A stretch of 64,000 nt of DNA, from the NCBI RefSeq assembly GCF_900016645.1, contig NZ_CDGJ01000037.1; one strand, 5' to 3'. This document shows positions 32,732-40,892 of this stretch, piece by piece. The translations under genes were made by a program, and so were the position numbers. Under the pieces are notes generated by a model, which saw only the letters and a program-made list of their open reading frames with translations, searched no databases and was not told where the DNA came from. Each line of letters opens with the position of its first letter. Position 1 is the stretch's first letter. Source of the stretch: Acididesulfobacillus acetoxydans. Lineage in GTDB: Bacteria > Bacillota > Desulfitobacteriia > Desulfitobacteriales > Desulfitobacteriaceae.

Positions 32732-34344
32732 CGTTCCTCTGTGTCGATGCCATATTCCTCGATTTTATATTGCAAGGCGCGGCGGCTGATGGCCAGTAAT
32801 TTGGCGGCCCGGAGCTTGTTACCTTTGGTCTGATGCAAGGCCTTAGTGATGGCCGCTTTCTCCACCGCTTTCAGGGCTTCCCGCAAGTTGCCGGGCGCGC
32901 CTTTGTCCGGGTCGGCGGCAAAATCGGGTTCGCCCGGTTCGGGAGCGGAACCGACAGGGGAAGTTCCCGGCGCCGCCGGGGGCGCCGTCGCGTTCGAAAA
33001 GGTCGGGAAAGCTGCCGGAACGGCTGTCGGGACAGGCAGTGCGGATTTCGGGTCGCCGGGCGTGAATTCGCCGCCGCCCGCCGCGGATACAGCCGGACCG
33101 GGCTGGGATGTTTCAGTGCCGGGTTCCGGCTGCCGGCCCTCTTCCTCCGCGACGGCCCGTTCCCGTCCGGCCCCGGTCGCGATTTCGGTCGGTAAATCTT
33201 CCGTCAGTATGACCTGGCCGGCCCCCATGACGATGGCGTGTTCGATGGAGTTTTCCAACTCCCGGACATTCCCGGGCCAGTCATAGGTTTCAAGGACGCG
33301 AATGACCGGTTCGGGCAAGGATTTTGGCGGCCTGCCGAGCTTGGCACAGTACCTGTCGCGAAAATAAGCGGCCAAGAGGGGAATGTCTTCTTTCCGCTCT
33401 CTCAGCGGCGGCATGACAATCGAGACCACGTTCAGCCGGTAAAACAAATCGGAGCGGAAAGTCTTGCGGGCGACCCCTTCTTTCAGGCTTTGATTGGTGG
33501 CGGCCAGAACGCGCACATTTACGGCTACGCGTTCATTTCCGCCTACGCGTTCGAACTCGCGTTCCTGCAGCACCCGCAGGAGTTTGACTTGAAGCTGGGG
33601 ACTCATTTCTCCAATCTCGTCGAGAAAGATGGTTCCCCCGTCGGCAAACTCGAATTTGCCGATTTTGCGGCTGAGAGCCCCGGTGAACGAGCCTTTTTCG
33701 TGACCGAAAAATTCACTTTCCAAAAGCCCCTCAGGGACAGCTCCGCAGTTCACCGTGACAAAAGGACCGTGTTTGCGGCTGCTGTAAGCGTGAATGGTGC
33801 GGGCGACCAGTTCTTTGCCGGTCCCGCTCTCACCCTGGATTAAGACCGAAGAATCACTGGCGCTGACCCGGCCGATGATTTTAAAAACTTCTTGCATGGC
33901 CGCGCTGGCGCCGATAAACGTATTTTTAACGGTTTGAGCGGAAAGGACGGTACGGTCTGTCTCCGAGGGTTCGGAAAAGGAGGAGAGAGCCCTGGCCGTG
34001 AGCGCTTTGACTTGGGCGATGTCGAAGGGTTTGCTCAAATAGTCAAAGGCCCCCAGGCGCATGGCGTCAAGGGTGGTCTCGACTGTGCTGAAGGCGGTCA
34101 TGATAATGATCGGCAAGCGGGGATACTCCAGGCGTAAGATTTTAAAGGTTTCCATGCCATCCAATTTGGGCATCCGGATGTCCATAATCAGCAAGGCAAA
34201 AGCCCCCCGCCTGACTTGAGTTAAGACTTCCTCCCCGTTCCCCGCCGTGGTGACGCAGTAGCCCAGTTTAGTCAGGACTTTTTGCAGAAGGTTGCGCACG
34301 CTTTCCTCGTCGTCCGCCACCAAAATATTAGGTGCGTTTGGCAA
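32728..34344 (-). CDS. Sigma-54-dependent NtrC-family response regulator
   Basis: A 538-residue regulator. The receiver domain (1-120) has acidic residues DD (11-12), the phospho-acceptor Asp near 55 and Lys near 105. The AAA+ domain has Walker A GESGTGKE (about 172), the sigma-54 contacting GSFTGA loop (about 220), and the Walker B GGTIFLDEIGE. A long Pro/Ala/Gly-rich linker (about 395-470) precedes a C-terminal FIS-type helix-turn-helix (NKLRAAKLLAISRRALQYKI). It is paired with the upstream sensor kinase. The linker is far longer than usual. Confidence 0.93.
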   Translation of the reverse strand: MPNAPNILVADDEESVRNLLQKVLTKLGYCVTTAGNGEEVLTQVRRGAFALLIMDIRMPKLDGMETFKILRLEYPRLPIIIMTAFSTVETTLDAMRLGAFDYLSKPFDIAQVKALTARALSSFSEPSETDRTVLSAQTVKNTFIGASAAMQEVFKIIGRVSASDSSVLIQGESGTGKELVARTIHAYSSRKHGPFVTVNCGAVPEGLLESEFFGHEKGSFTGALSRKIGKFEFADGGTIFLDEIGEMSPQLQVKLLRVLQEREFERVGGNERVAVNVRVLAATNQSLKEGVARKTFRSDLFYRLNVVSIVMPPLRERKEDIPLLAAYFRDRYCAKLGRPPKSLPEPVIRVLETYDWPGNVRELENSIEHAIVMGAGQVILTEDLPTEIATGAGRERAVAEEEGRQPEPGTETSQPGPAVSAAGGGEFTPGDPKSALPVPTAVPAAFPTFSNATAPPAAPGTSPVGSAPEPGEPDFAADPDKGAPGNLREALKAVEKAAITKALHQTKGNKLRAAKLLAISRRALQYKIEEYGIDTEER

Positions 34345-34359
34345 TGGCTTGCAACCTCC

Positions 34360-35775
34360 CTACCCGTTTTGCCGCAGGGGCAAATGAATCTCAAAAGCGG
34401 CGCCCCTTTCGGGTGCGCTGCGGACTTGAATGTGGCCGTGGTGAAGCTCAACCAGCTGGTGCACAATGGCCAGTCCCAAACCCGTGCCTTGTTCTTTGGT
34501 CGTAAAAAAGGGGTTGAACAGTTCCCCCATGTGCTCAGGCATTATGCCTGTGCCGGAATCGATGATGCGGACGATGGCTTCTTCATCATACCGTCTGGTG
34601 CTTAGATAGATAGTCCCTTGCTCCGTAATGGCCTGAATCGCGTTGAGTAAAAGATTGAGCAGGATCTGTTTGATCTGCTCCCGGTCTGCTTCTACCACAA
34701 TATGTTCGCCAAAATCCCGGATCAGTTCGATATGCTCCCGCAGCGCGCGATTATCAATCAAGACCAGGGTTTCGTCGATCGCGGCATTGAGGTCAACCGG
34801 CTGAAAACGGCTGGCGGCTGGGCGGGCGAAAGCCAGCAGTTCCTGAACCAGGCGGTCGAGGCGCCAGACTTCCTTTTCAATGACAGAAGTGTATTCGTGT
34901 TTTTCGTCGCCGGCGGGCAATTCTTCGTCCAGCAACTGGGTGTAACCTTTGACCGCCGTCAGGGGATTGCGGATCTCATGGGCGACCCCGGAGGCCAGTT
35001 CCCCTAAAGCCGCCAGGCGGCTGGCACGCAGGACCTGCTCTTCCAAGAGGCGCTTTTCCCGCAAGTCAATCATCACCAGCAAGACCCCTATCAGTCGGTT
35101 TTGCATGTCGAAAAGGCGGGAGCCGGTCACGGCCATGGCAATTGAAGTTCCGTCCGGACGGGTGTAGAGGGTCTCTTTGGCCCGGACGGTTTCCTCTTGC
35201 TGAAGAAGCGTGTGAATCAGGGTTTGCAAAGATTCGGAAAATCCCGCCTGCAAATAGTTGAGGCTGAGGGCCGCGGTCTGTTCAATTCCGGTGAGGAACG
35301 CGGCGGCAGGGTTGAAAAGAACGATCTTGCCGCTTGCGTCCACGGTGATGATTCCGTTCGGGCTGTTGACCAACAAGGCGTCCCTGTGCGTTTGCGCTTC
35401 GCGCAGGCGGGAGGCCATCCGGTTAATGGAAGCGGAGATCTCCCCCATGACGCCGTGCATGGGCTTGATCGTGGTCACCAGGTTGTGTCCCAAATCATCG
35501 AGTCCGCGCTGAATGGTCTGAACAGAACCCGCGAGTTCGCTGACGAAGATGCCGGCTCCGGTTATGCTGACGACGGTGCCGATGATCAAAAGGTAGATAA
35601 CATTTTCGCGCAGACGCTGAACTTGCATATCGTTCGGACTGAGGGATACGCCCGCCTGTAAAGCGGTGAGCTGGAGCGCTTTGTCGGCGGTCTGCATGCT
35701 GAAAAACCCGGTCACAAAGATCGGAATGACCACAAGCAGGAAAATGGCCAAGATAAGACTGAAACGGTACTTCAT
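34360..35775 (-). CDS. Sensor histidine kinase (AtoS-like)
   Basis: A 471-residue membrane kinase. Two transmembrane helices (about 6-26 and 58-82) bracket a very short extracellular loop of about 30 residues. A HAMP-like segment, a PAS domain (VNSPNGIITVDASGKIVLFNPAA), a HisKA domain with GVAHEIRNPL (phospho-His near 264) and an HATPase domain (N box NLLLNAIQAI, GTGI, GTGLGLAI) follow. The small periplasmic loop suggests sensing within the membrane or through PAS. It is followed by the NtrC-type regulator, so the pair controls sigma-54 promoters, possibly that of the MFS carrier gene. Confidence 0.93.
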   Translation of the reverse strand: MKYRFSLILAIFLLVVIPIFVTGFFSMQTADKALQLTALQAGVSLSPNDMQVQRLRENVIYLLIIGTVVSITGAGIFVSELAGSVQTIQRGLDDLGHNLVTTIKPMHGVMGEISASINRMASRLREAQTHRDALLVNSPNGIITVDASGKIVLFNPAAAFLTGIEQTAALSLNYLQAGFSESLQTLIHTLLQQEETVRAKETLYTRPDGTSIAMAVTGSRLFDMQNRLIGVLLVMIDLREKRLLEEQVLRASRLAALGELASGVAHEIRNPLTAVKGYTQLLDEELPAGDEKHEYTSVIEKEVWRLDRLVQELLAFARPAASRFQPVDLNAAIDETLVLIDNRALREHIELIRDFGEHIVVEADREQIKQILLNLLLNAIQAITEQGTIYLSTRRYDEEAIVRIIDSGTGIMPEHMGELFNPFFTTKEQGTGLGLAIVHQLVELHHGHIQVRSAPERGAAFEIHLPLRQNG

Positions 35776-35833
35776 GGCAATCCTCCCCCTAACCGGGCCG
35801 AAAGGACGGCAGAGAAAGTCAGAATTTCCCGAC

Positions 35834-36000
35834 TGGAAGCCTCAGCCGTATGCCTCCGGATTCATCCCTGGGGCGCTCTGGGCGAAAGGCCTGTAGTCCC
35901 CAACGACTGCCGCACTGAGGCCGTTTGTACGACCTAAAAGCTCCTTGAGAGACTTGGGAATCCTCGCGTTTCAACGCGGGGAGGAAGTGAACAGCGGTTG
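35834..36000 (+). pseudogene. Probable tnpB tail and right-end hairpin remnant
   Basis: A plus-strand frame, interrupted by a TAG at 35894, reads LRPFVRPKSSLRDLGILAFQRGEEVN and ends around a hairpin made by CCTCGCG and CGCGGGG (about 35961-35982). This layout, a coding frame running into a GC-rich hairpin after GGGAATC, is that of IS200/IS605 tnpB right ends. No intact transposase is present. The assignment is weaker than for the copy at 11531. Confidence 0.4.
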
Positions 36001-36176
36001 CCTCTATAGTGTACCACGAAAGGGCAGCGCCTAGAAAGAGCAGGAGAAAAATCCGAAAAATCCCCTTAAAGAAGAAAGTGATCCGACACTGCAAAGGGGG
36101 TCGCCCCGGTCGGTCAATTTCGTGGGGCGAAGCAGACATTGTGTACCCGCAGATGTTGACACTTTCCGATAGGCCG

Positions 36177-36207
36177 AAAAAGGTACCCCCGCCGGGCGGG
36201 GATACCC
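36177..36207 (-). terminator. Intrinsic terminator of the DHA2 exporter gene
   Basis: Read on the minus strand, GGTATCCCCGCC pairs with GGCGGGGGTACC and is followed by TTTTT. It lies about 80 nt past the stop of the minus-strand gene at 36284. The remaining 36001-36176 holds no gene. Confidence 0.8.
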
Positions 36208-36283
36208 AGATGACTAAGCTAGACTCTCTGGCCTCGGTTAGCGGAAACTATAGGGACTTAGGACTAGGGTAATCACAGCCGAG

Positions 36284-38002
36284 CTAGCGTACGGCCTCTG
36301 TGCGTTTGCCGCGCAGATAAGACGCGATCGCCGCAATGAAGGAGAGGGCTGCCGAGATGTAGAACGCGACCCGCAAACTGGACATCACGGCCGGGGCGAT
36401 CAATTGGGGAAAGAATATTTTACCCACGATGAGTTGTTGGCTGGCCGCCGGCAAGCTGTGCAAAACCTGGGGCGGCAGGAGACTGGCCATGGGATTGTAA
36501 CCCAAGAAGGCGGCAAACAAGGCGCCGGTAGGCGGGAGATTGGCTGTCTGCCGGGCCACTGCTGCCGGAACGCCGACATGAATCAGGCCCTGATACATGG
36601 CCACCGGCAAATGCTGTATCATGCCGAAGATGAGAAGCGTAAAATAGAGGGTCATGCTGAGTGCCATCCCGGTGTTTTGCAGGGTTGACCTCATTCCGGA
36701 AGACACGCCCCGCTGCTCGGCGGGAACTGTGTTCATAATGGCGGTCGTGTTCGGCGCCGCAAACATGCCCATGCCGAACCCTTGAATGAGCAGAATGACG
36801 ACAAAAGGCAGATAGCTGAAATTGGCGGGCAGCAGAGTCAGAAGGATAAAAGCCAGGGCGGAAAGCAGCATTCCGAACGAGGCCAATCCTCTGGCACCGT
36901 ATCGGTCCGAGAGATACCCGCTGAGGGGCCCCATGATAAAGAAGCCTATCATCATGGGCAGCATATAAATGCCCGCCCAGAGAGGAGTCTGTTCAAAATT
37001 GTAACCATGAAGCGGGAGCCAGATCCCCTGGAGCCAGATGATCAGCATGAAGGTCAAGCCTCCGCGCGCAATGGAGGAGAGAAATAAACTGAGATTGCCG
37101 GCGGCAAAAGCTCGGATACGAAAGAGGTCTAAACGAAACATCGGAACTTTGGTGTGGAGTTCGATATAGATAAAGGCGGCCAGAAAGATGATGCCAATGA
37201 CAATACCGGCCTGAACGAAGGGGCTGCCCCAGCCCATTTTGGCCTGTCCGTAAGGCATGATTCCGTAGGTGAGCGCCAAGAGGAGTACGGTCAAGCCCAC
37301 GGCAAAAGTGCCGTTACCCAACCAGTCGATTTTTTCATGGGCGGTCAGCTTACCGGTCTCTTTTAATTTAAAATAGGCCCAAAAAGTACCCGCCAGGCCC
37401 ACCGGCACGCTGACTAAAAAGACCAGGCGCCAATGCAGGTCGGCCAGCAGGCCGCCGACGATTAAACCCAACAGGGAGCCTCCGATCCCGAAGATCTGGT
37501 TGAGTCCCATCGCCATTCCCCTCTGGGAAGGGGGAAAGGCGTCTGTGAGGATGGCGGTGCTGTTGGAAAACAAGAACCCGGCGCCCACACCTTGCAGAAG
37601 CCTGAAGATGATAATCTCCGTGGCCCCGGCATTTCCGCTGCCCGGGGTCAGAAACAACAAGACGGAGGCCAGGGTGAAGATGGCAAAGCCCAGATTATAG
37701 AGACGTACCCGGCCAAATATGTCGGAGATCCGGCCGAAGGATACCAAGAGGGTGGCGGTCACCACCGTATAGCCCATGAGCATCCAAAGCAGGTAAGTGG
37801 CTCCGCTGGGAGCCATAGGGTTCATCTTTATCCCTCTGAAAATAGCCGGCAGGGAGATCAAGATAATGTTGGCATTGAGGCTGGCCATCAAAACCCCTAA
37901 AGTCGTGTTCGACAGGGCCACCCATTTATAAGAATCTTTGGCCTGCGCCAGCGCGTGGCCTTTTTTGTCTCCTAAACTCCCGGTTTGTGGATCAGAACGC
38001 AT
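36284..38002 (-). CDS. DHA2-family MFS drug exporter (EmrB/QacA-like)
   Basis: A 572-residue proton-driven exporter with 14 predicted transmembrane helices. Family marks are LNANIILISLPAIFRG in helix 1, the GRISDIFGRVR loop after helix 2, RLLQGVGAGFLF in helix 4 and the antiporter motif GxxxGPxxGG-like sequence GIGGSLLGLIVGG in helix 5. The ATG at 38002 with GAGGGGC is preferred over an upstream ATG at 38035. Monocistronic with its own terminator. The substrate is unknown. Confidence 0.85.
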   Translation of the reverse strand: MRSDPQTGSLGDKKGHALAQAKDSYKWVALSNTTLGVLMASLNANIILISLPAIFRGIKMNPMAPSGATYLLWMLMGYTVVTATLLVSFGRISDIFGRVRLYNLGFAIFTLASVLLFLTPGSGNAGATEIIIFRLLQGVGAGFLFSNSTAILTDAFPPSQRGMAMGLNQIFGIGGSLLGLIVGGLLADLHWRLVFLVSVPVGLAGTFWAYFKLKETGKLTAHEKIDWLGNGTFAVGLTVLLLALTYGIMPYGQAKMGWGSPFVQAGIVIGIIFLAAFIYIELHTKVPMFRLDLFRIRAFAAGNLSLFLSSIARGGLTFMLIIWLQGIWLPLHGYNFEQTPLWAGIYMLPMMIGFFIMGPLSGYLSDRYGARGLASFGMLLSALAFILLTLLPANFSYLPFVVILLIQGFGMGMFAAPNTTAIMNTVPAEQRGVSSGMRSTLQNTGMALSMTLYFTLLIFGMIQHLPVAMYQGLIHVGVPAAVARQTANLPPTGALFAAFLGYNPMASLLPPQVLHSLPAASQQLIVGKIFFPQLIAPAVMSSLRVAFYISAALSFIAAIASYLRGKRTEAVR

Positions 38003-38244
38003 ATGATTTTCTGCCCCTCGCTTTCGAAAACACAAAAATTACTTCGATTACAAATAAGTAGTATAGCACGGATTTGCCGTGAAGTCTAGTCACCGCGATC
38101 ACACTGATCACTCTAATCACTCGACCATTCAGATTACTCAGGTCACTCGCTTATAATGTTACCTTTGAAGTCTAATTATTCAAGAGGTTAAAATCCGGAA
38201 AACAACGGGTTCCGCCGCCACTGCCAACGCTTCAGGATCAAAAA
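38003..38244. other. Gene-free stretch upstream of the DHA2 exporter
   Basis: No gene is seen. The 38090-38150 part has short repeats of the type (A)TCAC(T/A)..ATCAC and a TATAAT at 38152-38157 on the plus strand, with no gene after it. Confidence 0.35.
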
Positions 38245-38485
38245 CCAAAGAGCCAAAGAGCGCAAGAGCCGAAAAGCCAAGAGGCTAAAGAGACCAAAGA
38301 GACCAAAGAGGCTAAAGAGGCTAAAGAGGCTAAAGAGGCTAAAGAGGCTAAAGAGGCTAAAGAGACTAAAGAGGCTAAAGAGACTAAAGAGACCAAAGAG
38401 GCTAAAGAGACTAAAGAGGCTAAAGAGACTAAAGAGACCAAAGAGGCTAAAGAGACTAAAGAGGCTAAAGAGACTAAAGAGCTAA
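38245..38485. repeat. 9-nt tandem repeat array, about 25 copies
   Basis: The units CTAAAGAGG, CTAAAGAGA and CCAAAGAGG alternate without interruption for about 240 nt. On the plus strand the array would code alternating Ala/Thr-Lys-Glu triplets, but that frame has no start codon. On the minus strand it codes Ser-Leu-Ala/Val runs. It is best read as a noncoding minisatellite between the exporter and ASKHA genes. Confidence 0.9.
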
Positions 38486-38491
38486 GAAGCT

Positions 38492-38538
38492 AAAAAGCAA
38501 AAAAGCAGGCATCCCCCTAACGATTGCGAGGGGGATGC
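38492..38538 (-). terminator. Intrinsic terminator of the Rieske/ASKHA operon
   Basis: On the minus strand GCATCCCCCT pairs with AGGGGGATGC across a 10-nt loop, followed by a T-rich run (TTTTTTGCTTTTT). It lies 84 nt after the ASKHA gene. Confidence 0.88.
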
Positions 38539-38621
38539 AGCGACACTAAAGTCCATGAGCAAGATGCCTTAAAACTACGAGGCTTACGGCAGGTTGCGGT
38601 TCTGTCAGCCGACGGACCCGC

Positions 38622-40238
38622 TTACAGCTCTGAGGATTTTTGATCCGCCAAACGTTTTTCCACGCTAGGATAGCGGGCAAGATCCGTATGAGGAAGAAAT
38701 TTGCTGCTGCGAAATTTGTCCATGAAGGCGGGCTCCGCGTTCAACTCGAAATAGGTGAGTTTGCTGCAGATGGCTTCCGCTTCCAAACGCTTGGCACGGG
38801 AGAGGAGTGCCTGTCGCGCCCCTTCGCCCGAACTGTTGCCCAGACGGATAATGGCGGCGCGGGGAAGGTCCGGATACAAGCCGATGGCGATGGCGGACTC
38901 GACCGGAAGATATTGGCCGAAAGCCCCGGCCGCATAGAAGTGATGAATCTCCTGCCAGGAGCAGCCCACATTTTCGAGCAAGAGGTCGATGGCGGCATTC
39001 ACCGCTCCCTTGGTTGCCATGAGATTGTCAATGTCTGCCTGGCTAACCGCGATGTCCCGGTCGAGTGCGGGATCCGTTTCCGCCCTCGGCACGAGGAGGA
39101 ATTGTTCCTGCCCGTTGAGCAAGTGAGCCCTGCGGTCGACGAGGCCATGCAGAAAGAGCTCGGCGAGCGTGTCCACCAGTCCGGAACCGCAAATGCCCCG
39201 GGCCGGAATATTACCGATGGTTGAGAATTCGACTTGTGGACTGCCGCCGGGCAGAATAGAGACGCGGTCGATGGCCCCGGGTTCGGCTCGCATGCCGAAA
39301 GTGGTTACTCCTCCTTCCAGGGCAGGTCCGGCCGCCCCGGCACAGGCCGCCAACCAGTCCGCACACCCCAGAACGATCTCGCCGTTCGTGCCAATATCGA
39401 CAAAAAGGGAAACTTCCGTTTGACGGTGCAGACCGCTGACAAGAATTCCGGCCACCACATCCCCGCCCAGAAAGCTGCCCACGCTGGGCAGACAGTAAAC
39501 CGGGGCCAAAGGGTGTACCTCAAGCCCGATTTCTGCGGCGGTTAAGATTCCCGGGTTATTGACCACCGGGGTGTAGGGTACTTTGGCGATAGAGGCGGGG
39601 TTCAGCCCAAGCAAGAGATGGACCATAGTCGTGTTGGCCCCGATCGCAATGGCGCTGATGGCGCGCGTGTCCCCGGGGGCAGGAGAAAGACGTCTGATCA
39701 AACGGTTGAGAGTTCCTAAGACCGCTTGCCTCAGGTTTTCCAGCCCCTCCGCTTCGGCGGCAGAGCGGATGCGGCTTAGGATGTCTTCTCCCAGGGGAAC
39801 CTGGCCATTATAGTCGGGGGCGTGCCGCAGGATTTCTCCGCTCGCCAGATCGACGAGATAGACGACGACGGTGGTGGTGCCGATGTCGATGGCGAGCCCC
39901 AGGTGGTTCCGCCGGGTGTCCCCCGCTTCGATATCCATTATACGCCAGCTGTTTTCTGTCTCCGCCAGGGTTACCGTGAGCGGCCCCCGGGCGTTATTCA
40001 GCAGCCAGAGGCCGGGAAGCTCCGCCATGAGGGAGAGCGGGAAGGCTACCCGGCCGTAGTCCGGGGCCAGCGCCTGCCGGATTCGGTCCGCAATGGCCCG
40101 GTTGTCCCGGGGTGTCGGCCCGGATAAGGGGAGGAACACTTTGCGGCTCAAGGGTTCCAAGTTCTCCAGGTGCGTCCGGCTTTGACCGGTCAGGATGACA
40201 GGCTCGACTTCAGGGTTTGACATAGGCGTAGCCTTCAT
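38622..40238 (-). CDS. ASKHA-domain protein (RACo/DUF4445-type activator) lacking the 2Fe-2S domain
   Basis: A 538-residue protein. From about residue 112 the ASKHA nucleotide-binding core runs with the phosphate-1 loop LAIDIGTTTVVVYLVD, a second GTNGEI loop, and a GICGSG adenosine-type motif. This matches the C-terminal domain of reductive activators of corrinoid proteins (RACo, RamA). Those usually start with a plant-type 2Fe-2S domain of about 90 residues; it is absent here, and the protein begins at the linker/middle domain. No corrinoid protein or methyltransferase is nearby. It overlaps the end of the DsrE-like gene, so the two are translationally coupled. Confidence 0.78.
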   Translation of the reverse strand: MKATPMSNPEVEPVILTGQSRTHLENLEPLSRKVFLPLSGPTPRDNRAIADRIRQALAPDYGRVAFPLSLMAELPGLWLLNNARGPLTVTLAETENSWRIMDIEAGDTRRNHLGLAIDIGTTTVVVYLVDLASGEILRHAPDYNGQVPLGEDILSRIRSAAEAEGLENLRQAVLGTLNRLIRRLSPAPGDTRAISAIAIGANTTMVHLLLGLNPASIAKVPYTPVVNNPGILTAAEIGLEVHPLAPVYCLPSVGSFLGGDVVAGILVSGLHRQTEVSLFVDIGTNGEIVLGCADWLAACAGAAGPALEGGVTTFGMRAEPGAIDRVSILPGGSPQVEFSTIGNIPARGICGSGLVDTLAELFLHGLVDRRAHLLNGQEQFLLVPRAETDPALDRDIAVSQADIDNLMATKGAVNAAIDLLLENVGCSWQEIHHFYAAGAFGQYLPVESAIAIGLYPDLPRAAIIRLGNSSGEGARQALLSRAKRLEAEAICSKLTYFELNAEPAFMDKFRSSKFLPHTDLARYPSVEKRLADQKSSEL

Positions 40239-40599
40239 GTTGTTTGCGGACGATTTCGGTGATACCGGCGGGTACGACCTGCACCAAGGGCAGGAGTCGG
40301 GCGGGATCCAGATGATTGGCTCTTAAGGCGTTGGCGCAGGCGATGAACTGCACGTTCTGGCTGTGGAGCCCGCTCATCTCCCCGATCAATTCCCTGTAAA
40401 AGCCTTCTTGCCAACTGGAGGGGAATTTCTCCACGGTTTCCGGAAGATCGGCATAAAAGGCTACGGCGGGGCCGTTGGCTACCAGTTCCGCCCGCAGGCT
40501 CTCCCGGCCGACATCGTTGAGCAAATTGCGCAGATTGGTCAGAGCGAGGGGCCAGCAGGCCATCTCATCGACGTGTACGACGACTCGGTAAGGAACCAT
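40210..40599 (-). CDS. DsrE/DsrF-like family protein
   Basis: A 129-residue alpha/beta protein: an N-terminal strand VPYRVVVHVDE, a helix, a VANGPAVAFY strand, a helix, QFIACANALRA (strand plus a Cys where DsrE proteins keep a sulfur-carrying Cys), and the VVPAGITEIVRKQHEGYAYVKP end typical of the family. DsrE-like proteins carry or relay sulfur. The ATG at 40599 sits 8 nt after AAGGAGG; an ATG at 40605 is too close to it. The end overlaps the ASKHA gene. The pairing may point to a redox or sulfur-linked activation role. Confidence 0.75.
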   Translation of the reverse strand: MVPYRVVVHVDEMACWPLALTNLRNLLNDVGRESLRAELVANGPAVAFYADLPETVEKFPSSWQEGFYRELIGEMSGLHSQNVQFIACANALRANHLDPARLLPLVQVVPAGITEIVRKQHEGYAYVKP

Positions 40600-40892
40600 A
40601 GTCATGTCCTCCTTCAAGCTGTTCTCAGGTTTATTGTAGCGCTTGGAAAGGAAGAGGACAACAAAAGCTCTATAGGGTTTCGTTATCCGGGTCATAAGGA
40701 AGAGAGCGACGGAAGCTCCGGAGGACGTTGCCCACTGAATCCCCCCCGCCCTATACCGTTCTGGCAGTACCGGCAGACGATAAGAACGTTCCGGCGAAGG
40801 AAACATGGGGACGTTTCCGGCTCTAAAACGCGGAGGCCGGGATATCCGTTTGGCAATCCCGGCTTCCCGCTCACCGCCGTGAGACGGCGGAA

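Noticed and set aside
32833..33843. Several plus-strand frames opposite the NtrC-type regulator
   Set aside because: They are shadows of the minus-strand gene, whose receiver, AAA+ and FIS motifs are unmistakable.
36125..36176. IS21-like terminal sequence (TGTTGACACTTTCC)
   Set aside because: Only one short candidate end is seen, no partner repeat and no istA/istB; insufficient.
38238..38441. Minus-strand Ser/Leu/Ala/Val-repeat frame
   Set aside because: It is only the translation of the 9-nt satellite; no ribosome-binding site and no conserved context.
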